A stretch of 64,000 bases of DNA from Rhodosorus marinus (lineage: Eukaryota; Rhodophyta; Stylonematophyceae; Stylonematales; Stylonemataceae): positions 310,001 to 374,000 of the forward strand of contig JAMWBK010000008.1 of the NCBI GenBank assembly GCA_029953675.1, read 5' to 3'. Every line of letters starts with the position of its first letter. Within the stretch, counting starts at the first letter, position 1. Position numbers and translations under genes: made by a program. Below, one piece after another: positions 21,501 through 31,687 of this stretch. The notes under the pieces were generated by a model. It saw only the letters and a program-made list of their open reading frames with translations. It was not told the origin of the DNA and made no database searches.

Positions 21501-24062
21501 ATGGAAATTGATCAAATCTATGTGAGCAAGGAGCGGCTGACGCAGATAGAAGAGGAGCTTAGAAAAGATGCCGAGGACTTGGGAGTTTTGGGGCTATTGG
21601 ACAGCAGAGAGCGTTCAGCATACTTTTTAAATATATGTCGGGGAGATCCTGCGGAAAAGGGTGTTCTTATCCCAACTGGTAGGTTAAGCAACGAAATTGG
21701 TCGCTATTCTTGTAGCTGAAGTCTCCTCCCGGTTGGATTGTATCTCAAGGAATCGTTAAAGTGGCAAGTGCGGACGGGTCTGTTGGATTAAGAATGAGTT
21801 TCACAAACGAGTTGAGGTTTACAAGGATGGAGCACTCTCAGGAACATGATGCACATGTCGAGGTGGTTGCGAATTCTTTTCTAGAAGAAAAATTCCAAGC
21901 CTTCCAAGTCGATTTTGAGTTTGACGCGGTCTTTCCTGAGCAGAGTCACGGTGCTTTAGAAAAGCAAGTGACTGAAAGGCTCAACTGGCTATATTCAATG
22001 CGAGCTTTGGCACTTCCAAACTATCGAAACAAGGTCATCGTGTCCATGTGCGGAGGTAATATCTTAAATTGTTCGACCGAACCTGTTCCACCCTCGTTCT
22101 CTCCTCAAACCCCGGCCTTTTGCTTACTGTTTGTGCTCTTAGATGAAGATGACCGCGTGTGTTCAGTCCTCGGTGTGGTGGAATCAGAATCTAAACAAGA
22201 GGACTGGATTCCTGTAGAAAAGAAGACGAAGAACAGTCGGAACACTAAAGGGAAGGGGTCAAAGAAGAAGGCAAGGAAACCAGCCACAACGGCGGATGCT
22301 TCAGGAATCGAAGAGGAGGAGGAAATCCCTTCAGAACCAGCGCCTCCTGGCTATCCTGTTGAGTTGGTACCTCTTTGCGGAGGCAATTTGACGAGTGACT
22401 CGAAGCTCGCTCTTCCGCCACGGGTTGGATGGAATCAACAACGTACACATGCTCTCAAGCTATCTTCCTCGGTCCTTACCTGCATTGTCTTCTAGTACGG
22501 TGATTGTATTCAAGGTCAGGTTCATGGACAACTTCCACTGCGATGCATTTCCTACGTACTGAAGGAAGCACCGATACATGAAGCGTTCGACGGCGTTGAA
22601 GGTGGTCTCCAACAACAAGCGAGGGAATACTCAAAGGTCTACAAAAATGGCATCGACGGTGACGCTGATGTCTTCACGCCCTGCCACTTCAAGCCTCCGG
22701 GTTTGCTGTTTTATGTAACGTTGCTGAAGGGCGCCTCTACACCTGAGGACGGATCTGAAGCGGTACGCACAGACTACCCATTGCAGAGCAAACCGCGGTT
22801 GGCAAGGTTTCGGCTAACAAGTGCCTCCTACATGTCGTCTTCTCTGCTCTTACATGGACATATCCAGATTTCACTCCGACAAAGTCAACACGAGAGCTTG
22901 CTACTCCCGTTAGATCGCCCCATCTTCCGACGAGCATGCTGTTCTGACACTTCGCTCTCCGCTGCCAGACTTGATTCGTTTGTCGAATCCAACGGAAGGC
23001 TTATTCAACCTCATCGCGGCCTTGCAGATCCTGACATCCCTACCGGGAAGGTCTACCTTACGCAGGGTCGGTACTCCTATTATCACTACATGCAGGTACG
23101 GAATACTAGAGTTCCAAACGATAATCGAGGATGACTTCCGATCTGATTCGGATAGACTCAAGGGCCCCCAAGACGTCTCCCACTTGCCTTGTATCCTTCT
23201 TGAACAAGCGCAGCGGAACCAAGCGGGAACTGCCACGTTCGCGTGGGTCGGAGAACTCGTCATCCCGTTTCTGCGGCAAAAACTGAGAGAAGTTTTTTTT
23301 GCCTCGCGCCTTGTTAGGACAAGTTCAATGACAACGGGTGGGGATGTGCCTATAGATCTCTTCAGACTGTTATCTCCTGGTGTAGATATAACAACTACAC
23401 AAATGCCGAGGTCCCGTCCCTTCGTCAAGTGCAAACAATGCTCGTCGAGATCGGAGACAAACCTCCAACTTTCATCGTGAGCACCGCTTGCACCTCCAGG
23501 TTTTCAGCGTTTGCGTTATCTATGATAGTAGTTGACCTCGAAAACAAGAAAGTTGGGCTGAGATTTCTGGTGACGTGGATTCTATGACATAGGGCTCTAA
23601 AGAATGGATAGGAGCCAACGAAGTATGCTACGTGTTAGACAGTCTGTGCGGGATTAGCAGCCGAATCATGCACCTCAGCAGCGGCGCAGACATAGAATCC
23701 AAAGGACGGGAGCTCGCCATGCACTTTGAGAAGGTAGGATGAACCGTGTTCTTGGCTCTTTCCACTCTTTCTTGGTGCGCACACTTTTCAATGACTGCTT
23801 GCTCTGTCTCCTTTGGTTTGTACTACAGGAAGGTACGCCAGTCATGATAGGTGGCGGTGTGCTTGCATACACGATCGTTGGAGTGATGTTCGACGAGGTG
23901 ACTGGCAGTTCGAGATTTTTGATATTGGATCCTCACTATACGGGGACTGAGGACCTGAAACTAGTACAAGGGAAGGGTTGGATTGGTTGGAAAACTGCTG
24001 ATTTGTTCCTGAAATCTGCATTTTACAACTTGTGCATGCCCATCCGGCCTAAGATTCTGTAG
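21501..24062 (+). CDS. UFM1-specific protease 2 (UFSP2), C78 cysteine peptidase
   Basis: Proposed exons: 21501-about 21678, 21722-22055, 22143-22366, 22496-23095, 23318-23476, 23593-23733 and 23829-24062. The C-terminal half is diagnostic for the family: [11 protein letters not shown] at the end of exon 4, then [17 protein letters not shown] with the catalytic cysteine, [37 protein letters not shown] and [11 protein letters not shown] with the catalytic Asp and His. UFSP2 matures the ubiquitin-like UFM1 and removes it from targets, chiefly at the endoplasmic reticulum. The N-terminal half is poorly conserved in all species and here includes a Lys/Glu-rich linker. The junction of exon 1 to 2 does not keep phase with the obvious donor, so the true 5' end is uncertain. 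Exon 4 may hide a further intron. Intron 22056-22142 is stop-free and in frame. Confidence 0.9.
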
Positions 24063-24668
24063 TCTAGCTCTCCGTCGATCTCATGACGATGATAATATTA
24101 CAACTAACTCAGAAACTGCTCGAGAAGCGAACCCATTGGCGTTCAAGCACCATCCCGGGACCCCACCATGGAGCAAAACTCTGCAGAAGATTGTCCAAAC
24201 GAAGCGTCCGGGGGCCAAAGGCTGTGCGTTTAGTTCTCAGTTCTCCAGTCTATGCAAGAAGTTGCTCGAGAACTGTCGTTGAGCATTCTGAACATAAGCC
24301 AATCCTGAACTCGGACAGCACCTGAACCCGTGACGAATTCAGCACGCAGGATTTTCAAGAAGACATAACAGCTGTAGCGGATGGCCAGGCCAACACATCT
24401 CGCATACTTGTTGCGCTTTGCTGTCTAAACCGCTGACGAGGCATAATGTGCATTTCGTGTGCTTTTCTTTTAAAACTACCTGAAGAGGAGGTGGAGATGA
24501 TGGGAGAGACCCAGTCTAATGCGCGGGTAAAATGAAAGAGGGAAACAGGGATATGCACGCTGGAATCCCTCGCCAGTGTATATAGTTCGGAGAGTCCTGG
24601 GCAGAAGATGCAAATTCTAAACGTCTTGAGGATCGGTCGATGCAATGATCGGTAGGCTTGTGCTACAG
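24063..24668. other. spacer between convergent UFSP2 and Yippee genes
   Basis: About 600 bases containing the two 3' untranslated regions. A minus-strand open frame at 24355-24645 has no family signature. Confidence 0.4.
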
Positions 24669-25309
24669 TTACACCCAGCCGTCCTCCTTCATCATTTTGA
24701 CTCGCTCAATGATGAACTTGTTCTCCTTGTATTTCTGAGACTCCTCGAACGCTTCAAGCTGCAAGCATCCAATTTCGCAGCAATTACAAAGCGATGAGGT
24801 TATCAGCTGAGGTCTCTCTCGAGGCAAATTCGCCCTTGTGGAGCCACTTACGTATTTCCATCCAAGAGTACTGTGACAGACGTTGCACTGGATATCCGCT
24901 ACAGAGTGCAACCCTGTGATCAATGTTCTGTTTTCCTTCTCCCCAACCGAAACGTTTACACTACAGCAAGAGACAACTCTCAACGTCAGCGTCATGTGTG
25001 GTACAAAGGATACCCCCCAGCTCACGTGGGGAACCAGGCATCCCGTTTTCTCATGCTTTAGACTCACACACTGTCAAATAGATATGCCCTTCCATGCCTT
25101 CCTTGAAAAGACTTTGAAAACAAACAGATCATATAAAACAAACTGTGTTTCAGTTCCTCCGCTGATCACAGACTAGACAGAGCCCAGGTGGCCAAATGGC
25201 AAGGCCCCACCTTCGATACAATGTCCTCGTAATATGCCAAGTGCACTCCACACTTGGAGCAAGCAAATATCCGCTGCCCAGAGAGGTGAGCTTTAAACGG
25301 CATCCCCAT
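24669..25309 (-). CDS. Yippee-like zinc-binding protein
   Basis: Four exons on the minus strand: 25211-25309, 25068-25111, 24852-24960 and 24669-24758, in phase, 113 residues, the usual Yippee length. The two zinc-binding pairs are visible as CSKC near residue 17 and CNVC near residue 73. Between them are [15 protein letters not shown] and [13 protein letters not shown], and after them LGWKY and [14 protein letters not shown], all hallmark Yippee phrases. The fold is a beta tent related to cereblon and methionine-sulfoxide-reductase-like domains. Known members are nuclear or centrosomal, or serve as subunits or substrate adaptors of ubiquitin ligases. Start ATG at 25307-25309; an alternative at 25301-25303 removes two residues. 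Confidence 0.96.
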
Positions 25310-26986
25310 TCCAGCCACGCTAACTCCACTGACAGGCTATCCGGACCCGGCCACAATTCCTCTCTACACAAACTGCAAGATTGGATAGTAAAGTACTCAG
25401 ACCCCCTCCTCTATCGCTATCTAGTAACACCTCTCCTCCCCTCTCCTCTCCCAGAGAGGACTACACTTCTTCCCTGTTCTCCAAAGACCTTCCCACGAGA
25501 AGAACTCAGGAAGATCCGCTCTCCACCATCTCGATCAGAGACATCCAACAAAACCTACCAACTGCAGAAGCTAAAAAACTACAGAGAAAAAAAAAATCTC
25601 GGTCACAATACCGAAAACCCCCCCCCCCAAAAAAACCAACTCCTGCAAAAGGAACACAAAGCCACCTAACCACTGCCTTTCAGCAATGTCAATCGTATCC
25701 TGGACGTTAACAACAACTAAGGGACTAAGTAGTCACAAAAAAAAAGGGATAAAAAAAATTGGAGCGCCTTAAAATTCCAAAAATATCAACCGCTACCCAA
25801 AAAATGCAAAACTTTCATTCACACACCGCCTTGTCTGCCTCGTCTTCAACCAGGTCACAACTTTCCAGCTAACCCATGCACACCACTTCTTGTCCAGCCC
25901 CTATAAATACCCAGACAACAAGGTCTCAAGACCCCACCACGACATCTCGCTAAACAAGCGTTGCGTCACCCGTCTACCCTAGACATCTCAATGTGTAATA
26001 ATGGCTGACCTTCGGCAGACCAATCTTGGCCCATAAACAAGATCCAGAAAAACAAAACAAAATCACAAAAGACCAAAGAAAAACTAAACAAAACAAAAAT
26101 TCCATGTGCCTACGAGTCAGAGAACACCTTTACCGTTTCCCCCTCTTATTGGATCCTGTTCAATTTGTAAATGCGCTCGATGCAAATCCGTTTACCTCCC
26201 CTAGATGGATTTGAGAATCTCGAAATCGTCGGTGTAGAAGGCTTGGCTGAGATTTTGATGTTTGTACGTTAGTACCCCTAGGATCAAAATTTTCAACATG
26301 TCTATGAATGCCCCAAGAAGGCTTCCACCAGGCAAAGTTCTGTCAAAAAAGACATTCCTCAAATTCCGTTTTTTTTCCTAGTAAAAAAAAATATGGGATT
26401 TTAATCACACTTCTCCAGATACAGAAAATATAACAAAAAACCGTTAATATTTCCAAATTACAATGGCCTCCCCCCCCCCTCTGGGCGGAGATTCGCTTGT
26501 ACGTATTTTCGTCAATAGATACTTAATTATTAATATTATATGACAAATATCGCTATAATGTTGTTACACCTACCCGTTGGGTGCAGAATGCATGTTTGGT
26601 TATGAGAATCAATCGGGAACCCCTCATAAGAAATAAATGAAATTCGTCAGAATCCTGCATAAAAAATACGAAAAATAGGGGAATTGGGAATCTAAGTTTA
26701 GGACAGACTGTCTACATTTTCTTTTTTTCTTGACAGTCATTGGTTAAACGGGTGTTGAATGCTGGTTGGTTGAGTGCATGCTGGACGAGATGGGACAGGG
26801 TGTCCCACATACTGGGATTTGTCAAAGGTACGGAACGGGTACTGTTGTGCGGGATATCCCTCGGAATGGGACAACGAAAAGCCCGTTCTCCGTGGACAAC
26901 AATGCTCCTAGGTGACATGCACACTGCTAAGAGCCTCATGGAGCAACTTTTGTTCTCATAGACTATCAAGGCGCTGTAGCTAGTGA

Positions 26987-27024
26987 GGGAGTTTGCGAGG
27001 TTGTCGGGAGTTTGCGAGGTTGTC
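26987..27024. repeat. perfect 19-bp tandem duplication
   Basis: Bases 26987-27005 (GGGAGTTTGCGAGGTTGTC) are repeated exactly at 27006-27024, within non-coding sequence. Confidence 0.93.
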
Positions 27025-27770
27025 GCAAAGAGCAGGACTACGGACTCATGTCGGAGTCATCTTCTACCTCTGGCGATAAACCAACGTACCCGTGAACGCT
27101 TTACCAAAGGACTCCCTAGTGGGCCAGTCCACCCCGAACTAGATTCTGCACTATCCTTTGCGAGTCAGGAGCGCTGCTTCGCAGTAACCCGTTTACGCTG
27201 GTTGTGAAGGAAGAAAAGTCGCTTTTCATTGTTTTGAAATATCGGCTTGGAAAACACAATACTTCGCGCTTGAACCTCCCTAACAAACCATCCCGGACTC
27301 AAGAATTGTACGCGATATCGGAATCAACTGGAAATGCAGTTTGAGGAAGCTCGTTCGAAGCGAAACGACAGACCACACCGAAACCAAACCTCAAAATGAA
27401 CAAGAACAGATGATTCTGTAACAAAAAATCTCTCTGCGTTGCTGCTGCAACACATGAGTACGCAGTGGGATATCAAGAATTGCTACGACCATAGCTTCTT
27501 ACTCTGCCACATGGAGCCAAGTCTTGGGCCGTCCAAGTCCACTTTATGCGTCACTTCCGCTCCCTGCCAGCGCACGAATCAAATCTGACCGGCTTTTATA
27601 AGCTTATTCGGATTTAACGGGATTCTCAACGGTTTTCTCTGAGAGGCTAAAAATGTTCCATAAGCTACCTCTTTGTCCTAGAACAATCCAAATAAACATT
27701 AAAGTTACAATTTTTACCTCCTTAGTTTCGTAGTCTAGGTCAAACCAATAGAAGGAACTAAAAAAATCTA

Positions 27771-27783
27771 GAAACTTCGAAGA
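27771..27783 (+). promoter_or_regulatory. candidate heat-shock element
   Basis: GAAacTTCgaAGA contains two perfect alternating 5-bp units (nGAAn, nTTCn) and a third imperfect one. It lies 112 bases upstream of the HSP70 TATA box, where heat-shock factor sites are expected. Confidence 0.5.
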
Positions 27784-27882
27784 GTGTCCCAAGTAGATAC
27801 TGGAAATGTCCCGAAATATCTCGACATGTCCATTTCCAAGATGTTTTGCGTGGGACAGTCGTAGGCGGACAGACAGGATTGG

Positions 27883-27890
27883 TATAAAAA
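27883..27890 (+). promoter_or_regulatory. TATA box of HSP70
   Basis: TATAAAAA lies 68 bases upstream of the first in-frame ATG at 27951, which fits a classical TATA box with a short leader. Confidence 0.65.
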
Positions 27891-27950
27891 GGATCGAGCT
27901 AGGGTTGTTGCTTGGGACTACGCGAATTGTCAGAAGGCACAGTCAGAGAA

Positions 27951-29894
27951 ATGGTGATGAAAGAAGATAGCAATATGTCGAACCAAACAGCAATTGGTAT
28001 TGATCTGGGTACTACGTACTCATGTGTTGGTATATGGCAGAATGATCGAGTTGAGATTATCGCGAACGATCAAGGGAACAGGACTACCCCGTCCTATGTT
28101 GCATTCAACGATTCCGAGAGGTTGATCGGGGATGCAGCGAAGAACCAGGTAGCCATGAACCCTACAAATACCGTTTTTGATGCGAAGCGGTTAATCGGGC
28201 GGGATTTCTCAGATCCTGTAATTCAAGCCGATATGAAGCACTTCCCGTTTTCGGTTGAGAACAAGAGCGGGAAGCCGGTTGTGTCGGTGCAGTATAAGGG
28301 AGATACGAAGAGGTTTACTCCAGAGGAAATTTCCTCAATGGTGCTTGTGAAAATGAAGGAAACTGCGGAAGCCTATCTGGGACGCGAAGTTAAGAAGGCG
28401 GTGGTCACGGTTCCTGCATATTTCAACGATTCGCAGAGGCTGGCCACGAAGGACGCAGGATCTATTGCAGGCTTGGACGTGATCAGGATTATCAACGAAC
28501 CCACGGCAGCTGCAATTGCGTATGGGCTGGAGGCCAGCAAAGGGAAGAAGGAGACAAATGTTCTGATATTTGATTTGGGAGGCGGAACGTTCGATGTTTC
28601 ATTACTAACCATCGACGACGGAATCTTCGAGGTGAAGGCAACAGCTGGAGACACCCATCTTGGAGGAGAGGACTTTGACAATCGGTTGGTACAAAACTTC
28701 GTCGGCGAGTTCAAGAGGAAGCACAAGCGTGATATTTCTGGCAATCCGCGGTCGTTGAGGAGACTGAGGACCGCTTGCGAGCGCGCGAAGAGGACCTTGT
28801 CATCGACAACCCAGACATCGATAGAGATTGATTCGCTGTATGAGGGCGTTGACTTCTACACGTCCCTATCCAGGGCTAAGCTTGAGGAGCTCTGCGGAGA
28901 TCTCTTCCGCGGTACCATGAAGCCTGTTGAGCAGGTGCTCAAAGACGGAGGTGTTGCCAAGAGTGACGTACACGACATTGTGCTGGTAGGAGGCTCAACC
29001 CGAATCCCGAAGATTCAAGCTCTGCTCACAGACTTTTTCAACGGAAAGGAGCTGTGCAAGAGCATCAACCCTGACGAGGCTGTTGCGTACGGGGCCGCGG
29101 TGCAGGCCAGTATTCTTACTGGAAACCGGTCGGAGAAGACAAGGGACATGCTGTTGCTAGACGTTGCACCGCTTTCGCTGGGATTGGAAACAGCTGGAGG
29201 CGTGATGACTAGCTTAATTAAGAGGAATACGACTATTCCGACCAAAAAGCAGCAAGTATTCTCAACGTACGCTGATAACCAGCCTGGAGTGCTGATCCAG
29301 GTATATGAGGGAGAGAGGTACAAAACCAAGGACAACAACCTCCTCGGAAGATTTGAGCTCTCGGGGATTGCTCCCGCACCACGAGGAGTGCCACAGATCG
29401 AGGTTACCTTTGACATCGACGCTAATGGCATTTTGAACGTATCAGCGGAGGAGAAGAGTTCAGGAAAGCGCAACGATATAACTATCAAGAACGAGAAGGG
29501 CAGACTTTCTAATGACGATATTGAGCGCATGGTGCGCGAAGCGGAGCAGTTCAAGGCCCAAGACGAAGTAGTTCGAGAAAAGACTGAAGCCAGGAATGAA
29601 CTGGAAAACTACGCGTATCAACTCCGGAACCAACTCAACGAGGGAAATATGAAGCAGAATCTGCCAGCTGCCGAACTGGAACGCCTGGAACGGCATATCA
29701 AGGAATCCCTAGAATGGCTTGAGTCTGCGTCTGATCCAAGCAGTGAGGAGTTCAAGCAGAGGCACCAAGCTTTGGAGACGACGGCGAAGAGCGTCTTTGC
29801 CTCTAGCCATTCACATGGAGCTGAAAATCAGGACCCGAACACCATGGACACAGGCGAGGATAAGAAGGGTCCAACAATCGAAGAGGTTGACTAG
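27951..29894 (+). CDS. cytosolic heat-shock protein 70
   Basis: Single uninterrupted frame of 647 residues from the first ATG at 27951. A start at 27975 would give the more standard N terminus [22 protein letters not shown]70 signatures are [22 protein letters not shown] and [12 protein letters not shown]. The substrate-binding domain follows, with the phrase [18 protein letters not shown] near residue 475. The C terminus is GPTIEEVD, so it is the cytosolic/nuclear form that binds TPR co-chaperones. It is an ATP-driven chaperone for nascent and damaged proteins. Lack of introns contrasts with most neighbours and suits rapid heat induction when splicing is impaired. A TATA box and a candidate heat-shock element precede it. 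It converges with the bromodomain gene 413 bases away. Confidence 0.98.
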   Translation: MVMKEDSNMSNQTAIGIDLGTTYSCVGIWQNDRVEIIANDQGNRTTPSYVAFNDSERLIGDAAKNQVAMNPTNTVFDAKRLIGRDFSDPVIQADMKHFPFSVENKSGKPVVSVQYKGDTKRFTPEEISSMVLVKMKETAEAYLGREVKKAVVTVPAYFNDSQRLATKDAGSIAGLDVIRIINEPTAAAIAYGLEASKGKKETNVLIFDLGGGTFDVSLLTIDDGIFEVKATAGDTHLGGEDFDNRLVQNFVGEFKRKHKRDISGNPRSLRRLRTACERAKRTLSSTTQTSIEIDSLYEGVDFYTSLSRAKLEELCGDLFRGTMKPVEQVLKDGGVAKSDVHDIVLVGGSTRIPKIQALLTDFFNGKELCKSINPDEAVAYGAAVQASILTGNRSEKTRDMLLLDVAPLSLGLETAGGVMTSLIKRNTTIPTKKQQVFSTYADNQPGVLIQVYEGERYKTKDNNLLGRFELSGIAPAPRGVPQIEVTFDIDANGILNVSAEEKSSGKRNDITIKNEKGRLSNDDIERMVREAEQFKAQDEVVREKTEARNELENYAYQLRNQLNEGNMKQNLPAAELERLERHIKESLEWLESASDPSSEEFKQRHQALETTAKSVFASSHSHGAENQDPNTMDTGEDKKGPTIEEVD

Positions 29895-30095
29895 AATTCG
29901 GTTTCACGGTGCAACGTGTATTTTTCAAATGGCCGTTGAGGTTGAATACGCCGTGATAGTTTACAGTGTAAAATTAAAACCAACCTGTATAGAAAATGCA
30001 AAAATGAAAATACTTCGCCGCAATCTTCACCTTCAGATAGAAAGCTCAGCGTACATTCAGTTAGTTTCGTTAGCCCGAATTCCAATTAGGTCAGC

Positions 30096-30176
30096 AAGTC
30101 AATGTAGGGGCAAAAGCCCGAGAATTAGTTGCGCAGCCGCTACAAGTCAATGTCGGGGCAAAAGCCCGAGAATTAG
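30096..30176. repeat. two 33-bp direct repeats carrying GGGC-AAAA-GCCC hairpins, 3' of HSP70
   Basis: Bases 30096-30128 recur at 30144-30176 with a single mismatch and 15 unrelated bases between them. Each copy holds a small stem-loop, GGGC AAAA GCCC. A degenerate third fragment (AGCCCGAATT...AATTAG) precedes them near 30072-30089. They lie about 200 bases after the HSP70 stop codon, probably in its 3' untranslated region or in that of the convergent gene. Confidence 0.9.
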
Positions 30177-30307
30177 CAGGCGCTATCATAAACTCGTTAG
30201 TAGAATGTTTAGGTCAGTCTACATCGTTTGCAGTTGGAGCTCTTCAGTCAGCTCACAGTCGAACTTTATCATAACAGGGCTGCGGTCCTGTCCGATCAGC
30301 ACTGTTT

Positions 30308-31687
30308 TCATGGTGAAGTCAGGCCAGTCATGTAGCTTACAACATCGATGCCAAGGATTCTCGCTCGGCTTGCTTTGGGGACGGCTTGGCTCTTATCGAC
30401 CCCTCCGTTCTTAGTCGAACGAAGTTTTGAGTAGGCAACGATAAGTCCGCAGCGATCTGAGCAGTACTTGCTCTCCATTCTCGCGTTCTTCTCACATGCG
30501 GGCCGCTCGCACTTTCTAGTTTCGTCCATTTCCACGTCTTCCTCTACCTCGGGCAGATTCAACTGGTCGAGCTTTTTCGACAGTCTACCGTTTGTCACAC
30601 CTTCCTTCTTCTTCCGCTTTTTCTTCTCCTTCTTGTCTCCCTCGCCAGCCTTGCCTTCAGATGTATTTTCCCGCTTTTTCGATTTTTGGAGCATCTTGTT
30701 GTTGTTCTTCAGGACGGCAGGGGACCGCTCCTCCTCAAACGTGGCCAAAAGCATCTGCGTTTCGAACAATTTTTCAAGCGCCAGCATGGACTTGTAAACG
30801 TCTGAATCCTCCGGACTGTACGCGCGGCAGTTGTTCCAGATCAGGCGAACATCCTCAACGATGGCTTTGATCGACGAGTACATGCCTTTCTTATACGCTT
30901 CGAAAACGGTTCCCAGGTCCATTGGGACCTTGACCATCTCAGTATAGTTTGGCAGGGACTCGTCCTCTGGGTTCACCGGTTGTAGGAACGGCTTGCAGTC
31001 CTTGTGCTTCATAAGCGTTCCCAGTATTTTACTGGCACGTTTCCTCAGTCGATCGTCGAGCACCTTGGACATATCCTCGGGAGGGACCCACTTCCCGGCA
31101 GCGAGAGCTTCCTTCTTCAACCTCTCGCGCAGGCCCTTCACAAACCCCGAACTGGAAAGGGCTGGCTCCTTCAGTGACTGAACTTGTTCAAGTATAAAGC
31201 TACTCTCTTCAAGTACATCCTCTTCAGTATAGCCGAGCATTGACTGGAAGGGACTGCTCATGAGCTGTATGAGGTTCTTGTAAGTTCCCTGCTTCTGATC
31301 TAAGGAAGTGCATAGCAGGTAAATACGAGCGCACATCTCGAACTTTCTTCTCGCTTTTCGATGGACATCCTCATACTCGCTTGCAGGGCTCTGGATATTA
31401 TACCAAGCTGAGTCAGTACGTACCCACAGCACAGGCTGCGCTGCATACTCAATACACCACTCTCTCAGTGGCCCGATCTCGACAGAGACCGTCTCCGAAC
31501 CCTCAGACTCCAGGACACCCTCCGCAAGCAAAGCATCCGTTCTAGAACGATCATCCAACTCACAAATTGAAACCAGTTTGTCCCCGCTCCTCACTACCAA
31601 TTCTCGAATCCGACGCTGACAAATCGCTCCATCCTCCCCTCCTGTCCCATAAATATCGGGAATCTCACCCTCCTTGACAATCCCCAT
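30308..31687 (-). CDS. bromodomain protein with RFTS-like N-terminal domain and C-terminal zinc knuckle
   Basis: Intronless frame of 459 residues from ATG 31687. Residues about 38-125 (ending PVLWVRTDSAWYNIQSPASEY and an Arg/Lys helix) resemble the replication-foci (DNMT1-RFD) domain of maintenance methyltransferases. Residues about 210-310 form a bromodomain, with FLQPV, the VKVPMDLGT loop and WNNCRAYSP holding the acetyl-lysine-binding Asn. A Lys-rich nuclear signal (KKEKKKRKKK) follows. Near residues 395-420 CERPACEKNARMESKYCSDRCG resembles the zinc knuckle near the C terminus of CFP1/CXXC1. No methyltransferase domain is present. The likely role is nuclear chromatin reading. The combination is uncommon; each domain call rests on motif resemblance, the bromodomain being the surest. 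Confidence 0.85.
   Translation of the reverse strand: MGIVKEGEIPDIYGTGGEDGAICQRRIRELVVRSGDKLVSICELDDRSRTDALLAEGVLESEGSETVSVEIGPLREWCIEYAAQPVLWVRTDSAWYNIQSPASEYEDVHRKARRKFEMCARIYLLCTSLDQKQGTYKNLIQLMSSPFQSMLGYTEEDVLEESSFILEQVQSLKEPALSSSGFVKGLRERLKKEALAAGKWVPPEDMSKVLDDRLRKRASKILGTLMKHKDCKPFLQPVNPEDESLPNYTEMVKVPMDLGTVFEAYKKGMYSSIKAIVEDVRLIWNNCRAYSPEDSDVYKSMLALEKLFETQMLLATFEEERSPAVLKNNNKMLQKSKKRENTSEGKAGEGDKKEKKKRKKKEGVTNGRLSKKLDQLNLPEVEEDVEMDETRKCERPACEKNARMESKYCSDRCGLIVAYSKLRSTKNGGVDKSQAVPKASRARILGIDVVSYMTGLTSP

Larger units (their letters stand above)
25310..27950. other. long spacer between divergent Yippee and HSP70 genes
   Basis: 2.6 kb. Pyrimidine-rich on the plus strand at 25420-25720, AT-rich at 26340-26700, with poly-A and poly-C runs. 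A 19-bp tandem duplication lies at 26987-27024. The right end carries the HSP70 promoter elements. Short open frames here are unsupported. Confidence 0.45.

Noticed and set aside
10801-22142. Four introns are stop-free and a multiple of three (10801-10884, 18820-18894, 19921-20001, 22056-22142), hinting at programmed retention.
   Set aside because: With about 60 introns of 60-110 nt, roughly five such introns are expected by chance. The retained peptides interrupt conserved motifs, including the sulfite reductase cysteine site.
25196-25710. Plus-strand frames of 157 and 109 codons.
   Set aside because: Antisense to the Yippee first exon and then through a pyrimidine-rich promoter tract. Composition shadow.
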